Source: Nitrospira sp. UBA5698
GTDB lineage: Bacteria > Nitrospirota > Nitrospiria > Nitrospirales > Nitrospiraceae
Assembly (NCBI GenBank): GCA_002420115.1
Contig: DIHK01000019.1
Coordinates: 1-30,154, forward strand
Direction: 5' to 3'
Length of the DNA: 30,154 nt
Positions 1 to 7,485 of this stretch are shown piece after piece. Within the stretch, counting starts at the first letter, position 1, and each line of letters opens with the position of its first letter. The notes under the pieces are model-generated. The model was not told where the DNA came from. It did not search any database and saw only the letters and a list, made by a program, of their open reading frames with translations. A program made the translations under genes and the position numbers.

Positions 1-585
1 CTGCAGGCGATGGAGGTCAAACGTGAGGCGGACCAGAAGGAGCGTCAGAAAGTTACCCTCAAGACTAAGCAGGACGAGCTCTTGCACGATCCTCTGTCAC
101 CGGTCAGCGGCAATCCGAAAGGCGAGATCACCGTGGTTGAGTTCTATGACTACCGTTGCGGCTTCTGTAAGCGTGCGGCACCAGCCGTGACAGAACTGCA
201 GAAGGTCGATCCCCGTGTGCGGGTCGTCTATAAGGATTTTCCCATTCTGGGCGAAGCGTCGGAGCTTGCGGCTAAAGCTGCACTCGCCTCATATGCGCAA
301 GGAAAGCACCAGGCTTTCCATGAAGCGCTGCTCGAGTCCCATGTAGACGTGACGAAGGAGTCGATCTTAAAGATCGCGACAAAGGTTGGTCTCGATGCAA
401 AACGCTTGGAAGTAGATATGGCCAATCCGAAGTGGCAGGCCGTCATTGCCAAGAATCGCGCCCTCGCTCGCGAGCTCGGTATTTCAGGGACCCCGGGATT
501 CATTGTAGGCAATGAATTAGTGCCTGGATGGTTGGATTTGAACGGGCTAAAGGAACTCATCGCTCGGGCGGGATATGGGAGATGA
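1..585 (+). CDS. DsbA-family thiol-disulfide oxidoreductase, 5' end missing
   Basis: The frame is open from the first base; a Met codon lies at base 10, but the gene very likely starts outside the window. Seen: a thioredoxin-fold core with the active site CGFC (residues 50-53 counting from that Met) after VVEFYDYR, and the cis-proline loop GTPGF near residue 160. These are the two hallmarks of DsbA/DsbG/BdbD-type proteins. The family oxidises or isomerises disulfides in exported proteins; location is probably periplasmic, but the signal peptide would be in the missing part. The charged, helical visible N-terminus suggests an extra N-terminal domain or linker. The family call is firm; the direction of the redox role is not. 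Confidence 0.9.
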   Translation: MQAMEVKREADQKERQKVTLKTKQDELLHDPLSPVSGNPKGEITVVEFYDYRCGFCKRAAPAVTELQKVDPRVRVVYKDFPILGEASELAAKAALASYAQGKHQAFHEALLESHVDVTKESILKIATKVGLDAKRLEVDMANPKWQAVIAKNRALARELGISGTPGFIVGNELVPGWLDLNGLKELIARAGYGR

Positions 586-620
586 TGGATTGGGTTGCGG
601 TCCCTTGGTACATAATGGCT

Positions 621-641
621 TATTGAATAGCGTATTCAATA
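621..641. promoter_or_regulatory. Perfect 9-bp inverted repeat, operator-like
   Basis: Arms TATTGAATA (621-629) and TATTCAATA (633-641) are perfectly complementary around GCG. The dyad sits between the DsbA-like gene and the deoxyribonucleotidase, 27 bases before the latter's ATG and just upstream of its ribosome site. It is AT-rich with no T tract, so it looks more like a protein-binding dyad than a terminator. Function is inferred. Confidence 0.4.
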
Positions 642-668
642 GTTAGAAGATCAAGCCAAAGGAGGAAA

Positions 669-1271
669 ATGACGCGTGAGCGCCGCTTTGTCATTGGGGT
701 AGATCTCGATGGTGTCTGTGCTGACTTCTATGGTGGGCTGCGTCCGATCGCTGCGGAGTGGTTGGGTGTCAACGTTACCTCACTGCCAGAGCGGGTGACG
801 TGGGGTTTGCCTGAGTGGGGTGTTGATATGGCGCCTGGTGGGTACGAGGCACTGCATCGCTTTGCTGTCACTCAGCGTGAACTATTCCGAGTATTACCTC
901 CAATGCCTGGAGGGCCAGCTGCTCTGAGAAAGCTCTCAGCAGAGAATGTGCGGATCAGGATCATCACACACCGCTTCTTTATCAAACACTTCCATCAAGT
1001 GGCAGCTCGTCAGACCATTGAATGGCTCGACTATCACGATATCCCGTATTGGGATCTCTGTTTCATGCAGGAGAAGGCAGCGGTCGGCGCTGATCTTTAC
1101 CTCGAAGACTCTCCACGGAACGTCGAGCTTTTGAGATCTGAGAATCTATCCACCATCGTTTTTACGAATTCAACTAATGAGGATTTACCAGGGCCTCGGG
1201 CAAATACGTGGGCAGAGGCGCTTGAGCTGATTCTCAATCGTAAGCGGGACTGGGAACAGCAGAGACACTGA
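669..1271 (+). CDS. HAD-superfamily 5'(3')-deoxyribonucleotidase-like phosphatase
   Basis: 200 aa, cytosolic. HAD motif I is DLDGV with the two aspartates at residues 12 and 14, followed by CADF as in the NT5C-type 5'(3')-deoxyribonucleotidases. Motif II is the Thr in IITHR, and the later motifs are a Lys in QEKAAVGAD and the acidic LEDSP. The family hydrolyses nucleoside monophosphates, usually deoxyribonucleotides. The start is fixed by AAAGGAGG at 658-665, a few bases before the ATG. Substrate cannot be read from sequence. It stands alone after the DsbA-like gene, with a palindrome in the gap. Confidence 0.82.
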   Translation: MTRERRFVIGVDLDGVCADFYGGLRPIAAEWLGVNVTSLPERVTWGLPEWGVDMAPGGYEALHRFAVTQRELFRVLPPMPGGPAALRKLSAENVRIRIITHRFFIKHFHQVAARQTIEWLDYHDIPYWDLCFMQEKAAVGADLYLEDSPRNVELLRSENLSTIVFTNSTNEDLPGPRANTWAEALELILNRKRDWEQQRH

Positions 1272-1364
1272 TGCTCAAAAACAATCTCCAATCGCAGACC
1301 CAAACAAAAGGGGCATGAGTTTTTGCTTGAATGCCTCTTCGGATCTAAAAGTAGGGTTGCGTCT

Positions 1365-1370
1365 TATAAT
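1365..1370 (+). promoter_or_regulatory. Possible -10 box (TATAAT) for the TPR gene
   Basis: A perfect TATAAT lies about 115 bases before the proposed TPR start. No good -35 hexamer is seen at the normal distance, so it is weak. Just upstream, an imperfect hairpin around 1308-1340 (arms like GGGGCAT and ATGCCTC, T-rich loop) may end the preceding transcript. Confidence 0.25.
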
Positions 1371-1484
1371 CAACCATGGCGCAGTGTGAAACACGAAAAG
1401 AGTACTCGCCTCCGTGGCGATCAATGTGCGTTGGAAATGGGTGGTGAGGTGCTGCTGATTCCAAATGCTGTCATCGGGAGGCTG

Positions 1485-3167
1485 ATGCGATGCCTGACCG
1501 TTCTTCTTGCTGCGTTCCTTTTCTGGTTTGCTGGGGTGCTGGTTACGCATGGGAATCCTGGCTCTCAGGGGCACGAAACGCCGTCGGCTCAGGTGCCGCT
1601 CTATGACAATCTGGGTACGCTCCACTATCCGATCACCACGGTGGTGCCGCTGGCACAGCGGTATTTCGACCAGGGATTGCGGCTCTACTACGCGTTCAAT
1701 CATCAGGAAGCGATTCGGTCCTTTCATGAAGGTGCGCGGCTCGATCCGGACTGCGCGATGTGCTACTGGGGCATCGCGCTTGCCTACGGGCCTAACATCA
1801 ATGCGCCGATGGATGTCGCGAGCGGGCGTCTCGCCCATGCCGCGATTCAGCAGGCTACCCAGCGTGCAACAAGGGTGAGCGATCGTGAGCAAGCCTTGAT
1901 TCAAGCGCTCGCGATGCGGTACGTAGCCGAGCCGCCGGCTGATCGTACAGAATTGGATGTCGCCTATTCACACGCGATGGCTGATGTGGTGCAGCGCTTC
2001 GAGGATGACTTCGAAGCCAAGACGCTATATGCAGAGTCGTTGATGGACTTGAGTCCATGGAACTATTGGACTGCAGATGATAAGCCCAAATCCAATACGA
2101 CCATAGTTTTGTCACAGCTCGAACAAGTCCTAGTTGCCGAGCCTGGTCATCCGGGTGCGAACCACTTTTACATCCATGCGGTTGAGGCGGTGCAGCCGGA
2201 ACGGGCACTGGCGGCTGCCGAGCGCCTCGCGAGTCTCATGCCTGGCGCTGGGCATTTGGTGCACATGCCGGGCCATATCTACATCCGGGTCGGACGGTAC
2301 GAGGATGCCATCAAGGCCAACGAGCATGCTGTGCATGCGGATGAAACCTACATTCGAGATCATAGTCCAGCCGTCGGCATCTACGTGCTTGGCTATTACC
2401 CGCACAACTACGACTTCCTCGCGTTTGCCGCGAGCATGATCGGCCGTGAAGCCCAGGCCATCGCTGCAGCAGACAAGATCGCAGCCTTAGTTCCCCAGGA
2501 ATTGTTACACGAGCCCGGGATGGCCTTTCTTCAGCATCATCAGACCCGCCATCTGCAGATGCGCGTGCGGTTTAATCGATGGGACGAACTGCTGAATGCG
2601 GAGGGACCTGCTGAGGATCTGCCTCATGCTCGCGCGATGTGGTTGTACGCGCACGGGCGAGCATTGGCGGCACGTGGCCACCTCAAGGCGGCGGATGCCA
2701 CGCTGGTCCAGTTGCGCGCTATCGCTCAGGATTCTCGGGTAAGATCGCTGCGTCTTGAATTCAATAACTCCGGCGCCGTGCTGGATATTGCCGTTGAGGT
2801 ACTTGCCGGCCATATCGTTGCGGCCAAAGGCGATTTGCCCAGAGCAATCAGTCATCTGAGGGAGGCCGTGCGACTCGAAGATGCGCTTGTCTATGGTGAG
2901 CCGCCTGAGTGGACGGTCCCCGTGAGAGAGGAACTTGGTGTGCTTCTGCTCAAGGCGGGGCGCTCAGACGAGGCCGAGCAGGTGTTTCGTGAAGATCTGA
3001 AGCGATTCCCGAACAATCCATGGGCTCAGCAAGGTCTTACGGACGCTCTCCGCGTACAGAATGGCGAGATGAAAGCCAAATGGCGAGACGGCCTAGATCC
3101 CTTCATGTACGCGCAACCTGAGGTTGCATGGTTGAGGTTGATATCCTCTCAATCGAGCAAATTATAA
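1485..3167 (+). CDS. Secreted TPR-repeat protein
   Basis: About 560 aa. The open frame reaches back to a TTG at 1323, but ATG 1485 is preferred: it follows GGGAGG (1476-1481) and begins a clear signal sequence, MRCLTVLLAAFLFWFAGVLV. The mature part is almost wholly helical TPR units, for example YFDQGLRLYYAFNHQEAIRS, RYEDAIKANEHA and AGRSDEAEQVFRED, plus the family segment CAMCYWGIALAYGPN and HMPGHIYIR. TPRs mediate protein-protein contacts; this long secreted family occurs in several environmental phyla with no assigned reaction that I know of. Export to the periplasm is inferred. No partner gene is evident. It ends about 75 bases before the hydrolase gene. Confidence 0.82.
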   Translation: MRCLTVLLAAFLFWFAGVLVTHGNPGSQGHETPSAQVPLYDNLGTLHYPITTVVPLAQRYFDQGLRLYYAFNHQEAIRSFHEGARLDPDCAMCYWGIALAYGPNINAPMDVASGRLAHAAIQQATQRATRVSDREQALIQALAMRYVAEPPADRTELDVAYSHAMADVVQRFEDDFEAKTLYAESLMDLSPWNYWTADDKPKSNTTIVLSQLEQVLVAEPGHPGANHFYIHAVEAVQPERALAAAERLASLMPGAGHLVHMPGHIYIRVGRYEDAIKANEHAVHADETYIRDHSPAVGIYVLGYYPHNYDFLAFAASMIGREAQAIAAADKIAALVPQELLHEPGMAFLQHHQTRHLQMRVRFNRWDELLNAEGPAEDLPHARAMWLYAHGRALAARGHLKAADATLVQLRAIAQDSRVRSLRLEFNNSGAVLDIAVEVLAGHIVAAKGDLPRAISHLREAVRLEDALVYGEPPEWTVPVREELGVLLLKAGRSDEAEQVFREDLKRFPNNPWAQQGLTDALRVQNGEMKAKWRDGLDPFMYAQPEVAWLRLISSQSSKL

Positions 3168-3204
3168 CTCCGCACTCATTGAACCGCGTCCTCCGCATAA
3201 CCTG

Positions 3205-3222
3205 ACGTAGCACCGGCTACGT
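3205..3222. terminator. Small stem-loop after the TPR gene
   Basis: Arms ACGTAGC and GCTACGT with loop ACCG, 37 bases past the TPR stop and 20 before the hydrolase start. There is no T tract, so a terminator role is only suggested by position. Confidence 0.3.
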
Positions 3223-3242
3223 GTCCGTTATACACTTCTGCC

Positions 3243-4211
3243 ATGTCCCCTTTGCTCTGGTTTCTCTTGGCGTTGTTGGGTGGCGGAGTTTCTCTTGCGA
3301 TCTGGTTTGCCTTTGACGCGAGGCGGGCCTATGCAAGGATCACAGGCCACAGCACAATTCTTCCTTCTCCGCTGGGAGATATTCAATTCAAGCGTGGAGG
3401 AACGGGTCTTCCTGTTCTCGTGATCCATGGAAGTGGAGGAGGGTATGATCAAGGTGAGCTCATCGCAACGGCAGTCTTAGGGACACATTTCGACTGGATC
3501 GCGCCGTCTCGGTTCGGGTATCTGCGTTCGACCTTCCATCACGGCGCCACGTTCGATGACCAGGCTGAAGCCTATGCATACCTGCTCAACCATCTCCGCC
3601 TAAAGAGAGTTGCCGTTCTCGCGTTGTCTCATGGTGGTCCATCGGCACTGCTGTTCGCGGCTCGGTATCCGGAACGTGTCTCCTCGCTCACGCTGCTGTC
3701 GTGCGGGGTAGCCTCTTCGCCAGAGGCGAGTCAGGCAGAGGCGAACCAAAAGGGCAACGCGCTGACAATGATCTTTAAATTTGAGGTGCTCTACTGGCTG
3801 GTGCGGACGTTTCTGCGCAAGCAGCTGATACGGTTGATGGGCGTCAGCGACCAGGTAATCGAGACGCTCACAACGGAGCAGCGCATGTTAGTCAATCAGG
3901 TGATTGATGGCATGGCTCCTGTCGTTCCTCGGTACGCCGGTGTTGCTTTGGACAACAAGGCTGTAATGCCCAACGAACGAGTGGGGACCATTCATGTCCC
4001 GACGCTTATCATCCATGCAACGGACGATATGCTACAGCTCTTTCACAATGCAGAGTTTGCGGCAACCCACATTCACGGATCCCGCCTGGTTTCGTTCAAG
4101 AGGGGAGGCCATCTCCTCCTTGCAGTTGAGCAATCAGCTATTCAAGTGGAAGTTGGACTGTTCATCTTGGCTCATGCCGGTAATCATGTGTCGGGTACTG
4201 AAGCATCGTGA
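3243..4211 (+). CDS. Alpha/beta-hydrolase fold protein, membrane-anchored
   Basis: 322 aa. Residues 1-23 (PLLWFLLALLGGGVSLAIWF) form a membrane anchor. The fold is clear: oxyanion-hole HGSGGGYD, nucleophile Ser in ALSHGGPS (LSHGG in place of the commoner GxSxG), acid Asp in HATDD, and His in RGGHLLL near the end. The family includes esterases, lipases and C-C hydrolases; the substrate is unknown. LSHGG departs from GxSxG by having Leu at the first position. No strong ribosome site is seen before the ATG. It is followed by an independent promoter for the next gene. Confidence 0.85.
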   Translation: MSPLLWFLLALLGGGVSLAIWFAFDARRAYARITGHSTILPSPLGDIQFKRGGTGLPVLVIHGSGGGYDQGELIATAVLGTHFDWIAPSRFGYLRSTFHHGATFDDQAEAYAYLLNHLRLKRVAVLALSHGGPSALLFAARYPERVSSLTLLSCGVASSPEASQAEANQKGNALTMIFKFEVLYWLVRTFLRKQLIRLMGVSDQVIETLTTEQRMLVNQVIDGMAPVVPRYAGVALDNKAVMPNERVGTIHVPTLIIHATDDMLQLFHNAEFAATHIHGSRLVSFKRGGHLLLAVEQSAIQVEVGLFILAHAGNHVSGTEAS

Positions 4212-4226
4212 TTCTACCTGTTAGCC

Positions 4227-4255
4227 TTGCACCTCAGCCTCGTGCTCCGTATGAT
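4227..4255 (+). promoter_or_regulatory. Sigma70-type promoter for the ODP gene
   Basis: TTGCAC (4227-4232), 17-base spacer, TATGAT (4250-4255). Transcription would start near 4262, leaving a leader of about 22 bases that carries the GAGGAGG ribosome site of the gene at 4284. Confidence 0.6.
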
Positions 4256-4283
4256 CGCATCCCCCGATTGCTGAGGAGGTTTC

Positions 4284-5009
4284 ATGGCACAGATCACCGA
4301 GATTGCTCCCGACCTATTCCGCATCACCACGTTTGTTGAACCCTTTAATATTCAGTTCAGCCAGTTCTTGATGCGCGACGATCAGCCGTTGCTGTTCCAT
4401 ACAGGCCCGCGGGCGCTGTTTTCAGAAGTCAGGACCGCAGTCGCATCGCTCATTGATCCACGAACCTTGCGGTGGATCGGGTTCAGCCATTTTGAATCCG
4501 ACGAATGCGCAACGGTGCCGGAGTGGCAGCAACTGGCTCCGCAGTCAGAAGTCCTGTGCAGTATGGTAGGCAAGATGGTGAGCGTCGACGACTGTCTGGC
4601 GCTTCGTCCTGCCAAAGGGATGGTTGACGGGGAGATCCTTGAGACTGGGCGCTACAGGTTCCGCTTTCTTGCCACGCCACATGTGCCACATTGCTGGGAA
4701 GCGGGACTGCTGTTTGAGGATACAGAACGGACGCTTTTGTGTTCCGACCTCTTTCATCAAGACGGGGATGTTGAACCGATGACGCAATCGGATGTCATCG
4801 GCCGATGTCGGGAGACGCTGGTGGGGTATCAGCGAGGTCCGCTGGCGAACTATGTGCCCTATTGCTCCTTGACGGAGGCGACGCTGAACCGACTGGCGGG
4901 GCTCCAGCCGAAACGGCTCGCGACGATGCAAAGTTCGGTCTATGTTGGGGATGGAGGTACAGCTCTTCGCGATCTTGCCGTGATGTGGCGCGAGGTCCTT
5001 ACTACATAA
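4284..5009 (+). CDS. Beta-lactamase-fold protein, oxygen-binding di-iron (ODP) type
   Basis: 241 aa, strong ribosome site GAGGAGG before the ATG. It resembles the di-iron beta-lactamase-fold domain of flavodiiron proteins (ODP family) without a flavodoxin domain. Ligand motif HFESDE matches HxExD(E/H); HVPHCWE supplies a further His and CSDLF the bridging Asp. The last ligand, usually a His in a segment like MHGS, appears here as MQSS, so one metal ligand may be missing or shifted. Relatives bind O2 or NO or act as sensors in oxygen-responsive systems; the reaction here is unknown. It has its own promoter and is followed by a DUF6982-like gene. Confidence 0.78.
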   Translation: MAQITEIAPDLFRITTFVEPFNIQFSQFLMRDDQPLLFHTGPRALFSEVRTAVASLIDPRTLRWIGFSHFESDECATVPEWQQLAPQSEVLCSMVGKMVSVDDCLALRPAKGMVDGEILETGRYRFRFLATPHVPHCWEAGLLFEDTERTLLCSDLFHQDGDVEPMTQSDVIGRCRETLVGYQRGPLANYVPYCSLTEATLNRLAGLQPKRLATMQSSVYVGDGGTALRDLAVMWREVLTT

Positions 5010-5051
5010 TCAGGGGAGACCCGCCCAGTCCCCTCAGGAATCACATTTTTC

Positions 5052-5080
5052 TTGGGAATAACGCCCACCACGGCGATACT
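5052..5080 (+). promoter_or_regulatory. Candidate promoter for the DUF6982-like gene
   Basis: TTGGGA (5052-5057), 17-base spacer, GATACT (5075-5080). Upstream, AGGGGA (5012-5017) pairs with TCCCCT (5029-5034), with a T run at 5046-5050, a possible weak terminator for the preceding gene. Confidence 0.42.
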
Positions 5081-5122
5081 GCGAAAGCAGAACGTCGGAG
5101 CTTTGTGAATGAGGGAGGGTGT

Positions 5123-5530
5123 ATGACCGGTCCGGCCAAGATCGTTGTGCGGTATCAGAATGGATCGATGTTGAAGGGCTATGCCCAGGACTTCTCTCCC
5201 GGGGCCCAATATTTTCACGTGAAGGCAGAGGGCGCTAAGACATCGGCACCGCTCACGCGCGTGATCATGCAGGAGCTGAAGGCCGTGTTCTTCGTGCGCG
5301 ACTTTGTAGGAAACGGGAGTTACACGGAGGGCAAGTCATTCGTTCCTGGCAAACCCTTGTCCGGGCGAAAAGTTGAGGTGACGTTCCAGGACGGCGAGCT
5401 CTTAGTGGGAACGACCACTGGCTACGATTCAACTCGGCCCGGCTTCTTCCTCTTTCCGGCTGACGATCGAAGCAACAATGTTCGTATGTACGTTGTTGCC
5501 AAAGCGGTCAAAGGCGTGCGGTTTCTCTAG
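5123..5530 (+). CDS. DUF6982-like conserved protein
   Basis: 135 aa, soluble. The frame is open further upstream, but ATG 5123 follows GAGGGAGGG and starts the conserved part. Two similar halves are visible: VVRYQNGSMLKGYAQDFSP and VEVTFQDGELLVGTTTGYD, each a beta-rich 'field plus G-D/N-G' unit, joined by LKAVFFVRDFVGN and ending in RPGFFLFPADDRSNN and VKGVRFL. This matches my recollection of DUF6982, which has no assigned function and is often fused to or near signalling proteins. Its TAG stop overlaps the left end of a dispersed repeat. Confidence 0.72.
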   Translation: MTGPAKIVVRYQNGSMLKGYAQDFSPGAQYFHVKAEGAKTSAPLTRVIMQELKAVFFVRDFVGNGSYTEGKSFVPGKPLSGRKVEVTFQDGELLVGTTTGYDSTRPGFFLFPADDRSNNVRMYVVAKAVKGVRFL

Positions 5531-5758
5531 CCCGCACCATTCATGACTCTTCTGCTGCAATCGCCGATCCGCTGTTGTGACAAGCCTGCGGCCAGCGGGC
5601 TCGCCCCTCAGACCCTCGACGTACTGCACGAGTACGCCTCTCGTCCTCCGGGCTCCGCGCGCCTGTCCTTCGACCTTGCTCAGGACGGTGAGCCTGTCGA
5701 ACCGTCTCACCACGCGGTTGGGTGATCTCGCCACGAACAATCATGAATAATGCGGGCT
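5529..5758. repeat. Dispersed intergenic repeat, copy A, with terminal inverted repeats
   Basis: The left end AGCCCGCACCATTCATGAC (5529-5547) begins inside the TAG stop of the preceding gene. The right end at 5740-5758, reading TCATGAATAATGCGGGCT, is its near reverse complement. Related ends occur at 18673-18691 and at 19805-19823 and 19977-19994. Inside, 5609-5640 (CAGACCCTCGACGTACTGC onward) is related in inverse orientation to the middle of the element at 11632-11755. No protein is encoded. It resembles a REP or MITE-like non-autonomous repeat. Confidence 0.65.
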
Positions 5759-5798
5759 AGCAGAATGCTGAAAAAATCCGCCAGCGGCGTTCTTGCAT
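5759..5798 (-). repeat. 40-bp dispersed repeat, inverted copy of the element end at 11716-11755
   Basis: Starting AGCAGAATGCTGAAAAAATC, this 40-base unit matches the reverse complement of 11716-11755 at about 37 of 40 positions by eye. It abuts copy A of the other repeat family, so this gap is a composite of two repeats. Confidence 0.65.
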
Positions 5799-5818
5799 TG
5801 CGTTCAATTGCGTGAAAT

Positions 5819-5866
5819 GTATCTCGTGAAGCGTCGTTCGTTTTCGAGATGCGAAAAGCGAGATAC
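5819..5866. repeat. Inverted repeat in the 5.8-kb gap
   Basis: Arms GTATCTCG (5819-5826) and CGAGATAC (5859-5866), with further partial pairing inside. It lies 31 bases past the end of the minus-strand sua5 gene and may act as its terminator, or be one more repeat. The rest of the 5531-5897 gap holds no gene. Confidence 0.4.
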
Positions 5867-5897
5867 AAGTGTGCGGTCCGGCTATATGGTGCAGAAT

Positions 5898-6878
5898 TTA
5901 TGAGGCGGCGCAGCGGCGCAGACGGTCCATGATCGCTACCCCCAGCCCTTCTTCCTGACAAGGTTCCACATAGATCCGATCTAGCCCTTGCGCGTCCAGC
6001 CGTCGAAGCGCGGCAAAGAGGTGGCGTGCGGCTTCCCGAAGATCGCCGGTTGTCGAGAGGACTTCAACTGCTGCAAACCGCTCGTCTTTTGCACTGGCTT
6101 CCGAGAAGCTCAACAATCCAGCCCGCTCGTTTTTTGGGGGAGTCGGTCGTGTCTTGGCGGAGGTCAGGATTGTGACGGGAGTTTGGGTTGCGTAATGGCG
6201 AGCCAGTTGCCCTGGGGCGGTCGGTTGATCGACAACGGAAGACGATCGGCTCAGTGGTCCTATGACGGCGCTGAGTTGTTCAAGCGTGATGCTCCCAGGT
6301 CGCAATAATTCAGCCTGGGGGCCTATCAGTGAGACGATGGTCGACTCAACGCCGACGGGACAAGGTCCTCCGTCGAGGATGAGATTGAGCGCACTTCCCA
6401 ACCCATCTGCCACGTGTTGAGCCGTTGTTGGACTGACGTAGCCAAAGGGATTGGCACTCGGTGCGGCAATCGGCGTGCCTGCCTCTCGAATCAGTGCGTG
6501 CGCCACCGGATGGTTCGGCATTCTGACGGCGACGGTATCCAGGCCGGCAGTGACGAGATCCGGAATGGTCGGCTGTTTCGGCAAGACCAATGTCAGTGGT
6601 CCCGGCCAAAACTGCTCGATGAGCTGCCACGCGGTTGTTGTAAGAGCGCTCACCACGTCGTCCAGTTGTCTCCGATCGGCAATGTGGACGATGAGCGGGT
6701 CGAATTGTGGACGTTGTTTGGCTTCAAACACTTTCGCTGCTGCGTCAGGATTCAACGCGTCACAGCCGAGTCCATAGACCGTTTCAGTTGGAAAGGCCAC
6801 GAGCCCGCCCATTCGAATGGTCTCGCCGGCCAGGCGAATGGATTCTGGCGCTGAGGCTGGGAGGATTTGAGCTTTCAC
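5898..6878 (-). CDS. sua5: L-threonylcarbamoyladenylate synthase, two-domain Sua5 type
   Basis: 326 aa, full length for the Sua5/YwlC form. It makes threonylcarbamoyl-AMP from Thr, bicarbonate and ATP for the t6A37 modification of ANN-decoding tRNAs. The YrdC domain (about residues 10-190) shows GGLVAFPTETVYGLGCDA, KQRPQFDPLIVHI, WPGPLTLVL, VAVRMPNHP and APSANPFGYVSPT. After a linker with PTAPGQLARHYA, the C-terminal Sua5 domain follows (about 225-326), which the short TsaC form lacks. It lies 45 bases downstream of the cyclophilin gene on the same strand, so it is probably last in an MFS-cyclophilin-sua5 operon. Confidence 0.93.
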   Translation of the reverse strand: MKAQILPASAPESIRLAGETIRMGGLVAFPTETVYGLGCDALNPDAAAKVFEAKQRPQFDPLIVHIADRRQLDDVVSALTTTAWQLIEQFWPGPLTLVLPKQPTIPDLVTAGLDTVAVRMPNHPVAHALIREAGTPIAAPSANPFGYVSPTTAQHVADGLGSALNLILDGGPCPVGVESTIVSLIGPQAELLRPGSITLEQLSAVIGPLSRSSSVVDQPTAPGQLARHYATQTPVTILTSAKTRPTPPKNERAGLLSFSEASAKDERFAAVEVLSTTGDLREAARHLFAALRRLDAQGLDRIYVEPCQEEGLGVAIMDRLRRCAAS

Positions 6879-6923
6879 AGGAGTGATGGTGCTGTCGAAC
6901 GATGGTCTGTTGCCGGTGACCAG

Positions 6924-7445
6924 CTATTCTCTGACGGTCATGGTTATGCTGATGGGATCGAGGGGATTGTCATATTCGTCGCGTGGTGCCGAGACGATTT
7001 TGTCGACCACATCGATCCCACGAAAGACTTCTCCGAACACCGTATAGCGTCGATCCAACCCGCTGTTGTCGTCCACACAGATGAAAAACTGTGAGCCGTT
7101 GTCGTTGAAGTCGCGTGTGCTGTTGCTCTCTCGCGGCATCTTGGCCATGGAGAGTGCGCCGCGCTTGTGCGGGTAATCGTTGGGTTCAGGGGAGAGAAAG
7201 TATCCGGGGCCGCCGGTTCCATGGAGCATACGATCCGGCTGCTTGCTCAAGGGATCACCGCCTTGGATGAGAAATCCAGGGACCACTCGATGGAAGGTGG
7301 TGCCGTCATAGAACCCCATCTTGATCAGGTTGATAAGGTTCTCGACATGCCGCGGTGCGGCATCAGGATATAGGCGGATCTTGATTTCACCCAGCTTCGT
7401 GGTAATGGTGATCCGAGGATCCTTTTTCTGAAACTGCAGTGTCAT
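6924..7445 (-). CDS. Cyclophilin-type peptidyl-prolyl isomerase
   Basis: 173 aa from ATG 7445; the frame is open to 7532, but that extra stretch (KTQHSELSTLG and so on) is translated repeat sequence. Cyclophilin signatures: FHRVVPGFLIQGGDP (catalytic Arg), GALSMAKMPRESNS, GSQFFICVDD and YTVFGEVFRGIDVVD. It catalyses cis-trans isomerisation of X-Pro bonds. No signal peptide is seen with this start, so it is cytoplasmic. It lies between the MFS and sua5 genes on the same strand with short gaps. The family assignment is secure; clients are unknown. Confidence 0.92.
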   Translation of the reverse strand: MTLQFQKKDPRITITTKLGEIKIRLYPDAAPRHVENLINLIKMGFYDGTTFHRVVPGFLIQGGDPLSKQPDRMLHGTGGPGYFLSPEPNDYPHKRGALSMAKMPRESNSTRDFNDNGSQFFICVDDNSGLDRRYTVFGEVFRGIDVVDKIVSAPRDEYDNPLDPISITMTVRE

Positions 7446-7485
7446 GGTACTGACTGTAACAAGGCCATCCGCTTGGTGACAAGGA

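Noticed and set aside
1275..1904. 209-aa minus-strand frame
   Set aside because: Antisense to the TPR gene and its leader; Arg/His/Pro-rich shadow with no motif or ribosome site.
4805..5122. N-terminal extension of the DUF6982-like frame
   Set aside because: It overlaps the end of the ODP gene in another frame; ATG 5123 has a strong ribosome site and starts the conserved part.
6414..6854. Plus-strand frames across sua5
   Set aside because: Antisense to a clear two-domain Sua5 gene; low-quality composition.
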